Shown: piece by piece, positions 8,820-17,387 of the stretch
Layout: every line of letters starts with the position of its first letter
How positions within the stretch are numbered: the first letter of the stretch is position 1
Origin: an uncultured Victivallaceae bacterium
GTDB taxonomy: Bacteria; Verrucomicrobiota; Lentisphaeria; Victivallales; Victivallaceae
Assembly: GCA_944389925.1 (NCBI GenBank)
Contig: CALXOD010000069.1
Coordinates: 1 to 53,798 of the forward strand
Length of the DNA: 53,798 nucleotides
Direction of reading: 5' to 3'
Translations under genes and position numbers: made by a program
The notes under the pieces: generated by a model
Databases searched by the model: none
What the model saw: the letters and a program-made list of their open reading frames with translations, nothing else
What the model was told of the DNA's origin: nothing

Positions 8820-9941
8820 TTATTCCGGCAGTTCGCCAGGTTCCAACCCGAGCGGCAGAGGTGCCGGACGCGGGCAGGTGGTTTCCAGATCGACCCGGGT
8901 GCCGAGCTTGCTGGATTTGTCAAATGCCAGCATGATTTCAAGCACATGGTTGGCCTGCTCGCCGCAGGCCCGGTGTGCCCGGCCGCTGCGCAACGCGTAA
9001 GCCATGTCGGCGGCGCCGATGCTCCGGCTGTTTTCCGTATAGCCGAAGGCCAGCGGTACGTCTTCCCAGTCGTTGTAGCCGTTTCGGAAGACTCGAACCG
9101 GGCCGCCGAAGGTGTTGGGATCGGGAACCTGCAGCGACCCTTCGGTACCGTAGATTTCAATCGGGTTGTGACCGTGCTTGTAGCAGTCGAAACTGGCAAT
9201 CACGGTGATCAGGGCGCCGCATTGAAATTCGATGACGCCGGTCAGGTGGGTGGTGACGTTGACCGGATACCGGTCGTACGGTTTGTAGATTCCCTGATAG
9301 GTTTCGCTGACTTCCGCGCCGAGGGTCCGGTAGTCGAATCCCTTGGTGGTCCGGGCGATGACGCTTTTGGCCGGGCCGAGCAGGTTGACCAGCGCGGTCA
9401 TGTAATACGGGCCGAGGTCCAGCATCGGGCCAGCGCCGTAATCGTAGAAGAAGGGAGCCTGTCCCCATTTTTCCGGACCGCGTCCCATGACGATGGCGGT
9501 ACCGGAGAGGGGTTTGCCGATCCAGCCGTCATCGATCAGTTTGCGGGCGGTCTGCTGGCCGCCGCCGAGGAAGGTATCCGGGGCACAGCCGACGCGCAGG
9601 CCTTTTTCCTGCGCCAGCTTCATGACTTTTGCCGCATCGGCGGCGTCTACGCCGAAGGGTTTTTCCGAATAGGCGTGTTTGCCGGCATTCAAAGTGTCGA
9701 TGGCAATCTTCGAATGGACCTGCGGCGGCGTGAGGTTGAGAACGATTTCGATCTCCGGATTGGCGAGGAGTTCCTCATTGGTTACGTTGGGAACACCGTA
9801 AAGTTCTTTTTTCGCCGCGGAACGGGACGGAATGATGTCCGAGCAGGCGACGACCTCCAAGATGCGGAATTTAGTGGCAGCCTTGAAGTAAGTGTCGCTG
9901 ATCATGCCGCAGCCGATGATGCCGACTTTGGTGGTTTTCAT
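8820..9941 (-). CDS. Gfo/Idh/MocA-family NAD(P)-dependent sugar dehydrogenase
   Basis: This 373-residue cytoplasmic oxidoreductase has an N-terminal Rossmann fold (VGIIGCGMISDTY), the EKP signature (YSEKPFGV, near residue 93) that carries the catalytic Lys, and a C-terminal substrate domain. A DLGPYYMTAL block fits the His/Tyr region of sugar-binding members. It is 30 bases downstream of the TIM-barrel isomerase and shares its promoter, and a lactonase lies divergently. Oxidation of a sugar or cyclitol to a keto or lactone product is therefore likely. The exact substrate cannot be read from sequence. Confidence 0.92.
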   Translation of the reverse strand: MKTTKVGIIGCGMISDTYFKAATKFRILEVVACSDIIPSRSAAKKELYGVPNVTNEELLANPEIEIVLNLTPPQVHSKIAIDTLNAGKHAYSEKPFGVDAADAAKVMKLAQEKGLRVGCAPDTFLGGGQQTARKLIDDGWIGKPLSGTAIVMGRGPEKWGQAPFFYDYGAGPMLDLGPYYMTALVNLLGPAKSVIARTTKGFDYRTLGAEVSETYQGIYKPYDRYPVNVTTHLTGVIEFQCGALITVIASFDCYKHGHNPIEIYGTEGSLQVPDPNTFGGPVRVFRNGYNDWEDVPLAFGYTENSRSIGAADMAYALRSGRAHRACGEQANHVLEIMLAFDKSSKLGTRVDLETTCPRPAPLPLGLEPGELPE

Positions 9942-9971
9942 GACAATGGCCTCCCAATAGGATAAAAGAAG

Positions 9972-10769
9972 TTATTTGTTGCCGGCGAGCAGACCGGAGG
10001 AGGTGACGAACCGGTAACTGATTTCCAGAGCCTGCACCATTTCGGTATTGCAGTAGTCCAGTTCGACGACCACGCTGCCGACAGTGGCCGGAGCCGCTGC
10101 GATCAGGTCGGCGATCGGCAGGTCGCCGGTTCCGAGCGGGCGCAGGTCGGCTTTGTTGTCGTAGATTCCGTTGACGATGCGGAGTCCGTCGTCGGTACGC
10201 TTGAGCGAACCATCTTTCATATGCAGCAGGATGACCCGGTCTCCGAAGAGCTTGAGCATGGCCACAGGATCTTCCGCGCCGAAGTTGGTGGACCAGAAGG
10301 AGTCGATTTCAAATTTGACTTCCGGGCAGAGTTCGGCGTAGATATCGTATTTGATCCGGCCGTCGAGCCGGTCAAATTCCCAGTAGTGGTTGTGCTGGAA
10401 AAGGGTAAAACCCTGTTTCCCGACGATTTCCGCCATTTTTGAAGTCTGTTCCGCGGTGCGTTTGATCGCATCCATGTCGCGGAATTCTTCGGGGCCATAG
10501 CCGCAGACGATCTTGTCCAGTCCCAGAATGGAGGCGATTTCCATGCATTCGCCGAGGTTGTTGGGGCGAGCCCAGGGGGAATGTGAGGAGTACATTTTCA
10601 AGCCGAGGTCGTCAATGATTTTTTTGAATTCGCTCGGACGCAGATTCCAGAAGCCGGCTGGTTCGACGGCCTGATAACCGATGTCCGCGACCTTCTTCAA
10701 CACTGCCACAAAATCTTTTTCGGCTTGTTCGCGCAGCGAATACAACTGAACAGCTACGGGACGCAACAT
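9972..10769 (-). CDS. Sugar phosphate isomerase/epimerase (xylose-isomerase-like TIM barrel)
   Basis: This 265-residue protein shows AP-endonuclease-2/IolE-type TIM-barrel features: SLREQAEKDF near the N-terminus, GYQAVEPAGF, FQHNHYWEF, KFEIDSFWSTNFG, LLHMKDG and VVELDYC, supplying the Glu/Asp/His residues that bind a divalent metal in this family. It probably interconverts keto-sugars or cyclitol intermediates. AGGAGG precedes the ATG. It is the first gene of a two-gene unit with the Gfo/Idh dehydrogenase, transcribed from 10832-10860 and facing the AraC-type regulator. Confidence 0.9.
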   Translation of the reverse strand: MLRPVAVQLYSLREQAEKDFVAVLKKVADIGYQAVEPAGFWNLRPSEFKKIIDDLGLKMYSSHSPWARPNNLGECMEIASILGLDKIVCGYGPEEFRDMDAIKRTAEQTSKMAEIVGKQGFTLFQHNHYWEFDRLDGRIKYDIYAELCPEVKFEIDSFWSTNFGAEDPVAMLKLFGDRVILLHMKDGSLKRTDDGLRIVNGIYDNKADLRPLGTGDLPIADLIAAAPATVGSVVVELDYCNTEMVQALEISYRFVTSSGLLAGNK

Positions 10770-10816
10770 TTTCTCATTTCCTCCTGTTTTGGGGCTTGAC
10801 CTTTCTTTAACGGAAA

Positions 10817-10829
10817 GTATGTTTCATAC
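10817..10829. promoter_or_regulatory. Palindromic operator candidate GTATG-TTT-CATAC
   Basis: A perfect inverted repeat (5-bp arms, 3-base spacer) lies just downstream of the minus-strand -10 box, over the expected start of transcription. Further half-sites occur at 10840-10844 (GTATG) and near 10875 (AGTATG). Its position fits a repressor or AraC-type regulator site controlling the isomerase/dehydrogenase unit. Confidence 0.5.
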
Positions 10830-10831
10830 AT

Positions 10832-10860
10832 AGTATATGGTATGAATTGAGGAATCGCAA
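10832..10860 (-). promoter_or_regulatory. Promoter of the isomerase-dehydrogenase unit
   Basis: The minus strand reads TTGCGA, 17 bases, TATACT, about 60 bases upstream of the isomerase start. The GTATG/CATAC palindrome overlaps the likely +1. Confidence 0.6.
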
Positions 10861-10933
10861 TTGACGAAAAGTATGATTATTTGACAGAAAATATGCAAGG
10901 CCGGATTTTTTCTCCGGTGCCGGAAAGGGAACC

Positions 10934-11713
10934 ATGTATGAACATGTAAAACGTCTGGCTGCGGTAAGTTTTTATTCCGCGCCTTCGGATCGTCGGATAA
11001 CGCCGGTACAGATCCCGGAACACACGGAGCTGGTGGAGCTGATCACCGGCGGGCGGGTATTTTTCGAGCAGGACGGTACGGAAGCGGTGTTCGGGCGTGG
11101 TGCGATGTTCTGGCATGAGCCCGGCGAGTGGACGGTACATCGAACGCCGGAGGAGGATCCTTATCGTTGCGCAGTGTTCAAGTTCGAAGTGGATTTACCG
11201 TGTCGCCCCGCCGGTCGGGTGACGGTCTGGAAGCAGCCGGAGGCGGCGGTGGAATTCGGAGCGGAAATGCTGGCGGCGTTTCATGAGCAGCGTTATGACC
11301 GGCAGGCACTGACGGCTTATGTTTACGCGGCGCTTGCCTGGCGGGCGTTGAATGCCGGCCCCGTGGTGAAGGCGCTTTATCCCAAACCGTTGCGGCGGAT
11401 TCTGCAATATATGGAGGAGCATTATACCGAAATGCTTTCGGCGGAGGTGCTGGCGGCAGCGGGGGGAGTGAGTCGACCCTATCTGTTTGCGCTTTTCCGG
11501 GAGCATCTGCATAGTTCACCGCACCGGTGGTTGCTGCGCAAGCGCCTGAATCGGGCCAGACTGCTGCTGGCCGGCGGTGAGGAGCCGGTGAAATTCATTG
11601 CCGCGGAATGTGGATTTGAGTCGCTGGAGGTATTTTACCGTCAGTTTCGCCAGAATGTGGGAATTCCGCCTGCGGAATATCGCCGCCGTTACCGGCCTTA
11701 TCCGGTTTCCTGA
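10934..11713 (+). CDS. AraC-family transcriptional regulator
   Basis: This 259-residue regulator has an N-terminal cupin-like sugar-sensing domain (ELVELITGGRVFFEQDG, FWHEPGEWTVHR) and a C-terminal double helix-turn-helix at about 155-255 (MEEHYTEMLSAEVLAAAGGVSRPYL and the signature FIAAECGFESLEVFYRQFRQNVGIPPAEYR). AAAGGGA precedes the ATG. It is divergent from the isomerase/dehydrogenase unit and precedes a lactonase, so it most likely controls this sugar-oxidation cluster, perhaps through the GTATG/CATAC sites in the shared intergenic region. The effector is unknown. Confidence 0.93.
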   Translation: MYEHVKRLAAVSFYSAPSDRRITPVQIPEHTELVELITGGRVFFEQDGTEAVFGRGAMFWHEPGEWTVHRTPEEDPYRCAVFKFEVDLPCRPAGRVTVWKQPEAAVEFGAEMLAAFHEQRYDRQALTAYVYAALAWRALNAGPVVKALYPKPLRRILQYMEEHYTEMLSAEVLAAAGGVSRPYLFALFREHLHSSPHRWLLRKRLNRARLLLAGGEEPVKFIAAECGFESLEVFYRQFRQNVGIPPAEYRRRYRPYPVS

Positions 11714-11784
11714 AAAATGCCGGCGGAACAGCGCGTAATGCAAGGACGGATGGTGGTGAAATTTTCTGACAAGAGGAGGATAAG

Positions 11785-12840
11785 ATGAGGAAAGCAGTCC
11801 ATAGCGGGCAGGCGGTGGTTTTGCGAATCGGTTCCGAGGATGCGATGCCGGAGAACGGGGGGCTGTATCGGGTGGAGCAGCTGGAGAAAGGTCGTTGGGA
11901 GGTGACGGATTTCGTTTCGGCGCCGGGATTGAATTACACCATCTGGAGTCGCGATCGGCGCCGTCTGTACGGGACGCTGTCCGAAAGCGGGGAACTGGCG
12001 GTATTCCGTCTGGCGACGGATGGCCGTGCCCGGCTGGAGGCGAAGGTGCCGGCTCTGGGAACGGTCAGCTGTCATCTGGTGCTGAGTCCGGACGACCGAT
12101 TTCTTTATGTGGCCAATTATGGAGACGGTACTCTGGCGGAATATCAGATGGCGGGGGGGGGATTGCCGACGACAGGGCGGGTGATCCGGCATGCCGGGAG
12201 CGGACCGACGCCGCGACAGGAGGGGCCGCATGCGCATTTTGTCGGATTCACGCCGGATGGAGCGTATCTGGCGGCGGTGGATCTGGGGATCGACGCTGTA
12301 TTGTTTTATGCTTATGATCCGGTATCCGGAATTCGGGAACCGGCGGCATTTCGGGCGGAGTTGCCGCCGGGAACGGGACCGCGCCATCTGGTGTGGCGGG
12401 AGAATTTCTTTTTTGTGGCGGGAGAGCTGGGCAGCACGGTCAGTTCCTTCCGCTGGCGACAGGGCGCTCCGCCGGAACGGCTGTCAACGGTTTCAACGTT
12501 ACCGGAGGGTGTGTATGTGGAAAATTATCCGGCGGCGATCCGGAACAGCCCCGACGGGCGTTTTCTGCTGGTCTCCAACCGGGGACAGAATGCCCTGGCC
12601 GTCCTGGTTGCGGACGGGGTGGGGCGCCTCCGGTTGTTGCGGACGGTGGAGTCCGGAGGGGATTGGCCGCGCGATTTCGCCTTTGAACCGGACGGGCGGC
12701 ATCTGTGGGTGGCGAATGAACGGAGTGATACGATCTGTCGCTTTCGATATGATGCGGAGACGGGCTGTTTGCGACCGACGGAGGAAACCGTTTTCGTCAG
12801 AAAAGGGCTGTGCATCGCGTTTGATGGAGCTGTTTTCTGA
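11785..12840 (+). CDS. Lactonase, 7-bladed beta-propeller (6-phosphogluconolactonase-like)
   Basis: This 351-residue protein shows blade repeats of the PF10282 lactonase fold: LSPDDRFLYVANYGDGTLAEY, FTPDGAYLAAVDLGID, IRNSPDGRFLLVSNRGQNALAV and FEPDGRHLWVANERSDTI. No signal peptide is seen. Such enzymes hydrolyse sugar lactones; a GAGGAGG site precedes the ATG. It lies 71 bases after the AraC gene and is probably cotranscribed. With the neighbouring Gfo/Idh dehydrogenase it suggests oxidation of a sugar to its lactone and then to the acid. It converges on dnaB with 40 bases between. Confidence 0.9.
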   Translation: MRKAVHSGQAVVLRIGSEDAMPENGGLYRVEQLEKGRWEVTDFVSAPGLNYTIWSRDRRRLYGTLSESGELAVFRLATDGRARLEAKVPALGTVSCHLVLSPDDRFLYVANYGDGTLAEYQMAGGGLPTTGRVIRHAGSGPTPRQEGPHAHFVGFTPDGAYLAAVDLGIDAVLFYAYDPVSGIREPAAFRAELPPGTGPRHLVWRENFFFVAGELGSTVSSFRWRQGAPPERLSTVSTLPEGVYVENYPAAIRNSPDGRFLLVSNRGQNALAVLVADGVGRLRLLRTVESGGDWPRDFAFEPDGRHLWVANERSDTICRFRYDAETGCLRPTEETVFVRKGLCIAFDGAVF

Positions 12841-12880
12841 TATCGGTAAGGATCGGGCTATCGGGACTTCCTGGCCGTGA

Positions 12881-14326
12881 TCAGGTCGGAGGTCCATCTT
12901 CTTCGCGATAGGGGCTGGCCGCGGTGAATTCCATGCGGGTCGGGAAGAAATTCAGCTTGATGACGCCGGTGCGGCCATTACGGTTTTTTTCGAGGATCAG
13001 TTCCGCCTCGACGCTCTGGGAGGCGGAGGAAACTTCCTTGGCATCATCCCGGTTGCGGTGCAGGAAGGTAACGATGTCGGCATCCTGTTCAATCGCACCG
13101 GATTCACGCAGATGCGAAAGTTTCGGACGGGCGGATGCCCCGGCCGTCTTGTCCACTTCGCGGTTGAGCTGAGCCAGAACCAGTACCGGAATGTTCAGAT
13201 CCTTGGCCAGGGATTTGATGCCGCTGGAAATGGCGGCAACCTCATTTTGACGACCGTCTGTCTGATTGTCGGCGTGCATCAGCTGCAGGTAGTCGATTAC
13301 CACGACGTCGATGGACGGTGTGCCGTCCGCATCCGGGGTCATGCGCAGCCGGCGGGCTTTGGCGCGCAATTCCGAAATAGTCAGGCCACCGGTCGGGTCA
13401 ATGTAGATCCGGGCATCCCGGAAGGCGCTGATCGCCTGGGTCAGCTTGCTCATGTCGCCGGGCTGGAAGGTTTTATTCCAGAAGACTGTTTCGGAAAGGC
13501 CCGCTTCCGTGCACAACAACCGCCGGGCGATCTGTTCCGTCGTCATTTCCAGACTGAAGAAAGCGACTTTGCGCGGCCGGGGGGAACGCGTTGGCAGGGC
13601 CATGTTGCGGATGATATTGAGTGCCAGAGAGGTTTTCCCGATCGAGGGGCGGGCGGCCAGAACGAACATTTCCCCGGGTTTGAGGCCGCCGGTATAGGCA
13701 TCAAGCTGTGCGAAGCCGGTGGAAATCCCGACTTCGATTTTTCCGTCAAGCACGTCTTGAAGATACTTGAATTGGTCGACGATGCAATCCCTGATTTCGG
13801 CGCAATTGGTCTTATTCTCCGCATTGCGGATATTGTATACGGCCGTTTCAACCTCTTCCAACAAACGGGGGGCATTGGCCGCGGGATCAAAACAGCGCAG
13901 CATGGATTCAGAACAGACCGCGATCATCCTACGCAGTGTGAAAAGCTCCCGCAGCGTGATACACCAGGACTCAAGATTGACAGTGGTGGCCACCGTACCG
14001 TACAATTCGGCCAGAAACACTTCGCCGCCGATCTCTTCCAGTTTTCCCACCGTCTGGAGCTGATGGGCTACGGCCACGACATCCACCTGCTTGTGCGGAT
14101 GATCGGCCAAAGCGAGAATTGCCGCGAAAATCTCGCGGTGAACCTGCGTGTGAAACACCTCCGGATTACGGCCGAACTGGCTGAGGGCGATGTCCACGCA
14201 GGGAATCGGTTCCCGCAGCATGGCCGAAAGAACCGCCCGCTCCATGGCCGGATCGGCGGGCAGTGCCCGGTCCGGCGCCGGCAATGAGGCGGAGGCCGTT
14301 TTGGTCATGCTGCGTTCTTCCGGCAT
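12881..14326 (-). CDS. dnaB: Replicative DNA helicase DnaB
   Basis: This is the hexameric 5'-3' helicase of the replication fork. The 481-residue protein has an N-terminal DnaB domain (MERAVLSAMLREP at about 28-40), a linker, and the RecA-like motor with Walker A ARPSIGKTSLALNI (GRPSMGKT in most relatives), FFSLEMTTEQIARRLL (H1a), VVVIDYLQL (Walker B), LAQLNREVDK and LRESGAIEQDADIV. There is no intein. GAGAGGAG precedes the ATG. It is the last gene of the prs-to-dnaB run and follows rplI by 21 bases, a conserved bacterial neighbourhood. Confidence 0.97.
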   Translation of the reverse strand: MPEERSMTKTASASLPAPDRALPADPAMERAVLSAMLREPIPCVDIALSQFGRNPEVFHTQVHREIFAAILALADHPHKQVDVVAVAHQLQTVGKLEEIGGEVFLAELYGTVATTVNLESWCITLRELFTLRRMIAVCSESMLRCFDPAANAPRLLEEVETAVYNIRNAENKTNCAEIRDCIVDQFKYLQDVLDGKIEVGISTGFAQLDAYTGGLKPGEMFVLAARPSIGKTSLALNIIRNMALPTRSPRPRKVAFFSLEMTTEQIARRLLCTEAGLSETVFWNKTFQPGDMSKLTQAISAFRDARIYIDPTGGLTISELRAKARRLRMTPDADGTPSIDVVVIDYLQLMHADNQTDGRQNEVAAISSGIKSLAKDLNIPVLVLAQLNREVDKTAGASARPKLSHLRESGAIEQDADIVTFLHRNRDDAKEVSSASQSVEAELILEKNRNGRTGVIKLNFFPTRMEFTAASPYREEDGPPT

Positions 14327-14347
14327 GAGACTCCTCTCGGCGCCGCG

Positions 14348-14803
14348 TCAGCCGCGGACAACCCAGACCTTGAGCGGCACCACGACGTCAGCGTGCAGTT
14401 TGACATCGACGGTGTAGCTGCCGAGGGTTTTGATCGGAGCTTCAAGCTTGACGTGGTTGTGATCGATCGAGAAACCGCTTTCAGCGAGTTTTTCGGCGAT
14501 GCTGCGCGCAGTGACCGAACCGAAGAGCTGTTCGTCTTCCGCAGCCTGGGCGGCAATCGAAATTTCCAGTTCCGCCAGTTTGGCGGCCAGTTCCTTGGCT
14601 GCAGCCAGGTCGGCGGCACGCTTGGCTTCAATCTTTTCCTTGCGGGCCGCGAGCAACCGGAGCGTTCCGGGCGTGGCCTTGGCGGCGAGGCCGCGCGGCA
14701 ACAGATAGTTGCGGGCGTAACCGGGCGCCACATGCACTTCGTCGCCGGCAAGACCCAGATTTTCGACGTCTTCCAGCAAAATCAGGCTGATATGAGCTGC
14801 CAT
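14348..14803 (-). CDS. rplI: 50S ribosomal protein L9
   Basis: The 151-residue protein has the L9 N-terminal domain LLEDVENLGLAGDEVHVAPGYARNYLLPRGLA, a long connecting helix rich in Ala/Lys, and the C-terminal domain with FGSVTARSIAEKL. It binds 23S rRNA near L1. It follows rpsR by 20 bases and precedes dnaB by 21. Confidence 0.97.
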   Translation of the reverse strand: MAAHISLILLEDVENLGLAGDEVHVAPGYARNYLLPRGLAAKATPGTLRLLAARKEKIEAKRAADLAAAKELAAKLAELEISIAAQAAEDEQLFGSVTARSIAEKLAESGFSIDHNHVKLEAPIKTLGSYTVDVKLHADVVVPLKVWVVRG

Positions 14804-14823
14804 GATAGTTTATCTCCTCTCAA

Positions 14824-15051
14824 TTAGTAGACCAGGCTGATGATCCGGGCGCGTTTGATGGCGGTGCAGAGCATCTTCTGGTGATCCAGGCAGGTGCCGG
14901 TGATGCGGCGGGGCATGATTTTACCCTTTTCGGTCTGGAATTTAGAGAGCGTTTCCGCATCCTTGAAATCAATATAACGGACTTTGGCTTCGCAGAAGCG
15001 GCAGATCTTCGGTTTGGCCGGCTGGCGCCGACGCGAACTTCTTTTTTGCAT
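14824..15051 (-). CDS. rpsR: 30S ribosomal protein S18
   Basis: This 75-residue basic protein has KPKICRFCEAKVRYIDFKDAETL and PRRITGTCLDHQKMLCTAIKRAR, the S18 core that pairs with S6 on the 30S platform. It keeps a CxxC...C...C pattern typical of the cysteine-bearing form. It lies between ssb and rplI in the usual order. Confidence 0.97.
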   Translation of the reverse strand: MQKRSSRRRQPAKPKICRFCEAKVRYIDFKDAETLSKFQTEKGKIMPRRITGTCLDHQKMLCTAIKRARIISLVY

Positions 15052-15098
15052 GTTTTCGCCTTTCCAGGGTTGTTGTTTTTTTTAAAAGTACTTTTTGG

Positions 15099-15632
15099 TC
15101 AGAATGGAATGTCTTCCTCAGCCTCGGTGCCCGGATTGAATGCAGCTTCCGGCATCGGCGGCATCGGTTGTCCTCCGCGCGAACCGGCGGGGGCTCCGCC
15201 ATTGCCGGCCCGGTTGTACGGACGCGGCTCATAATTGCCGCCACGCTGCTGGTCGTAACCACCACGCTGCTGGTCGTAACCACCTTCTCCGCCGCCATCG
15301 CGGCGGTTGCCGAGGAACTGGATCTGTTCGGCGACCACCCGGAGGCGGGAGCGTTTGCCACCGCCTTCGCGATCTTCCCACGTGTCGTACTGGAGGCGTC
15401 CTTCCACCATGACGGGCGAGCCTTTTTCCAGAAAACGCTTGCAGTTTTCCGCGGATTTGCTCCAAACCGTCACATCGACAAAACAGGTTTCCTCGCGGTC
15501 CTGATTGTTGACAGTGAAGCGGCGGTTGACCGCCAGCCCGAGTTCGCAGACAGCGGCTCCGGACGGCGTATAACGCAGATCCGGTTCCCGCGTCAGATTG
15601 CCGATCAGAAAGACTTTATTCAGAGATGCCAT
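15099..15632 (-). CDS. ssb: Single-stranded DNA-binding protein
   Basis: The 177-residue protein has the OB fold at residues 1-108 (NKVFLIGNLTREPDLRYTPSG, FVDVTVWSKSAENC, VEGRLQYDTWED), a Gly/Gln/Tyr-rich flexible linker with a tandem GGYDQQR repeat, and the acidic tip EEDIPF that recruits repair and replication partners. It sits between rpsF and rpsR, the conserved S6-SSB-S18 arrangement. Confidence 0.97.
   Translation of the reverse strand: MASLNKVFLIGNLTREPDLRYTPSGAAVCELGLAVNRRFTVNNQDREETCFVDVTVWSKSAENCKRFLEKGSPVMVEGRLQYDTWEDREGGGKRSRLRVVAEQIQFLGNRRDGGGEGGYDQQRGGYDQQRGGNYEPRPYNRAGNGGAPAGSRGGQPMPPMPEAAFNPGTEAEEDIPF
15241..15282. repeat. Two exact 21-bp tandem repeats in the ssb linker
   Basis: Two identical 21-base units (15241-15261 and 15262-15282) encode consecutive GGYDQQR heptads in the disordered linker of SSB. 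It is in frame, so it probably varies linker length by slippage without breaking the gene. Confidence 0.9.
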
Positions 15633-15680
15633 GCTATTACCTCCCGTATCCTTTCCCGGATGGGGTGCCGGGCCGTCCGA

Positions 15681-16007
15681 TTATTCAACTTCCGACGCGG
15701 GTTCGGCCGGGAGAGCGGCCGGACGTTCGTCGATGATGATCAGATTGCGCAGCACCTTTTCATTCAGTCTGAACTTATCTTTGAGCTCGATCACCTTGGA
15801 GGGGGCGAGTTCGAAGAAGAAGTTCCAATAGATACCGGCTTTGCGTTTGTTGATGTCGTAGGTGAACTGTTTGCGTCCCATGGAGGCTGCGGCGGTCAGT
15901 TTCCCGCCGAGCGCGTCGATCAACGCGGCGAAATCCTTGCTGAAGGCTTCTCCTTCATCGTCCACCTTGCGAATGTCCAGAATGAACACAGCTTCGTATT
16001 TTTTCAA
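15681..16007 (-). CDS. rpsF: 30S ribosomal protein S6
   Basis: This 108-residue protein (MKKYEAVFILDIRKVDDEGEAF, RKQFTYDINKRKAGIYWNFFFELAP, RNLIIID) has the S6 ferredoxin-like fold and forms a heterodimer with S18. It follows pth by 31 bases and precedes ssb by 48. Confidence 0.95.
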   Translation of the reverse strand: MKKYEAVFILDIRKVDDEGEAFSKDFAALIDALGGKLTAAASMGRKQFTYDINKRKAGIYWNFFFELAPSKVIELKDKFRLNEKVLRNLIIIDERPAALPAEPASEVE

Positions 16008-16038
16008 AATAAGACCTCTTTTCTCGTGGCTTTCCCAT

Positions 16039-16689
16039 TCAGGAAAGCGTCTCCGTTTTTTTTACTTCCGCGGCATCGCCGCTGTCCGTCTCCTGCGTGG
16101 CGGGACGCCAGGCGTTGTACTGATTCATCGCCCGGGAAACCCCGCCGGTGAGAATCGCCAGGGCCGCATCTGTCGCCCCATCCAGAACCTTTTCGTAGAT
16201 CGGCTGTTCTGCCTCGTCCATCCGGCCGAGGACATAATCGGTGACAGCTTCGTTCCGGTCGCGGCCGATCCCGATCCTGAGCCGGACGAATCCGGCACTG
16301 CCCGTTTCCGCAATGATCGATTCCAGGCCGCGGTGACCGCCGGCCGAGCCGCCGACACGAATTCGCATCCGGCCGAGCGGCAGATCCAGATCATCGGAAA
16401 TTACCAGCATTTCTTCCGGGGCCAGGCCCCGTTTTCTGAGCAGTCCGGCCACCGCCGTGCCACTCAGGTTCATATAGGTCTGCGGCAGCTGGAGCATCAG
16501 CGACCGCCCGCGGAACCGTCCTTCAAAGCAGCGGCTTTCGTGACGGTGGCTCTCCGCGAATTCTCCGGGAAAACGCCGCAGCAGTCGCGCCACTACATCG
16601 AAACCGGCATTATGCCGGGTTCCGGCATATTCCCTTCCGGGATTGCCCAGTCCGACAATCAGACTGATTCGCGGTTCCTGCTGCATCAT
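16039..16689 (-). CDS. pth: Peptidyl-tRNA hydrolase
   Basis: It recycles tRNA from prematurely released peptidyl-tRNA. The core motifs are GLGNPGREYAGTRHNAGF (Asn and catalytic His), LPQTYMNLSG, VISDDLDLPLGRMRIR, GGSAGGHRGLESI and FVRLRIGIGR. Length 216 includes a poorly conserved tail of about 25 residues beyond the usual 190. The start is one of two adjacent ATGs (16689 or 16686). It lies 24 bases after rplY, the common rplY-pth pairing. Confidence 0.96.
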   Translation of the reverse strand: MMQQEPRISLIVGLGNPGREYAGTRHNAGFDVVARLLRRFPGEFAESHRHESRCFEGRFRGRSLMLQLPQTYMNLSGTAVAGLLRKRGLAPEEMLVISDDLDLPLGRMRIRVGGSAGGHRGLESIIAETGSAGFVRLRIGIGRDRNEAVTDYVLGRMDEAEQPIYEKVLDGATDAALAILTGGVSRAMNQYNAWRPATQETDSGDAAEVKKTETLS

Positions 16690-16713
16690 GGTCCGGATTC
16701 TCCGGGAAAACGC

Positions 16714-17346
16714 TTATTCGGCGTCTTCCTTCTTCTTTTCCTTGATGGCTTCGGGTTCGGTCGCTTCCGCAGCCGCCGGAGCCGCTTCTTCTTCCTGCAT
16801 CGGGCGCGCCACATGGAAGACAATTGCATCGGCTTCCGTCAGGGCGGTCATACCGGAAGGCATGACAATGTCTTTTACCAGCAGGTGATCACCGATGTCG
16901 AGATCCGCCACATTGACCTTGATTTCGTCAACCAGGTCTGCCGGCGTGCATTCCACTGCGAGTTCATGGATGCTCTGTTCGAGGGTACCGCCATGAGCTG
17001 CGCCGATGCAGTCGCCGATCGCATGCAGGGAGACGGTCGAATGCACTTTCGCATGGACGTCCACCGCCTGGAAATCAACGTGAACGTAATAGTTTTTGAG
17101 ATGGTTGATCTGGACTTCCTTGACCAGTGCGGCCTGTTTCCGGTCGCCGTCGACGAGGTAGATCAGATGATGATGGTGCTGAGCCAGTGAGGTCCAGTCA
17201 CCGGCATTGAGGTAGATGGCCCGGGGTTCCTGACCCTTGCCATAAATAATGGCCGGGATCAGTCCGGCGTTGCGGGCGCGGCGCGCGGCGTTGTTGCCGA
17301 ACTCGCTCCGCGGCTGCACCGCGATTTCGTTGTTGTCCTTGCTCAT
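16714..17346 (-). CDS. rplY: 50S ribosomal protein L25, long (CTC/TL5) form
   Basis: This 210-residue protein has the L25 5S-rRNA-binding domain (RSEFGNNAARRARNAGLIPAIIYGKG) followed by the TL5 C-terminal beta domain (VDVHAKVHSTVSLHAIGD, LVDEIKVNVADLDIGDHL), and ends in an acidic/Lys tail. The ATG at 17346 after AAAGGA is chosen; the frame could begin at 17391, but that would overlap prs and add non-family residues. It lies 41 bases after prs, the classic prs-ctc-pth order. Confidence 0.95.
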   Translation of the reverse strand: MSKDNNEIAVQPRSEFGNNAARRARNAGLIPAIIYGKGQEPRAIYLNAGDWTSLAQHHHHLIYLVDGDRKQAALVKEVQINHLKNYYVHVDFQAVDVHAKVHSTVSLHAIGDCIGAAHGGTLEQSIHELAVECTPADLVDEIKVNVADLDIGDHLLVKDIVMPSGMTALTEADAIVFHVARPMQEEEAAPAAAEATEPEAIKEKKKEDAE

Positions 17347-17387
17347 GGGAATCCTTTCGTTGATGTTTACGGCCAAAAAGCGTATGA

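Noticed and set aside
15241-15282. Tandem repeat considered as a CRISPR
   Set aside because: Only two adjoining 21-bp units, in frame inside ssb, with no spacers.
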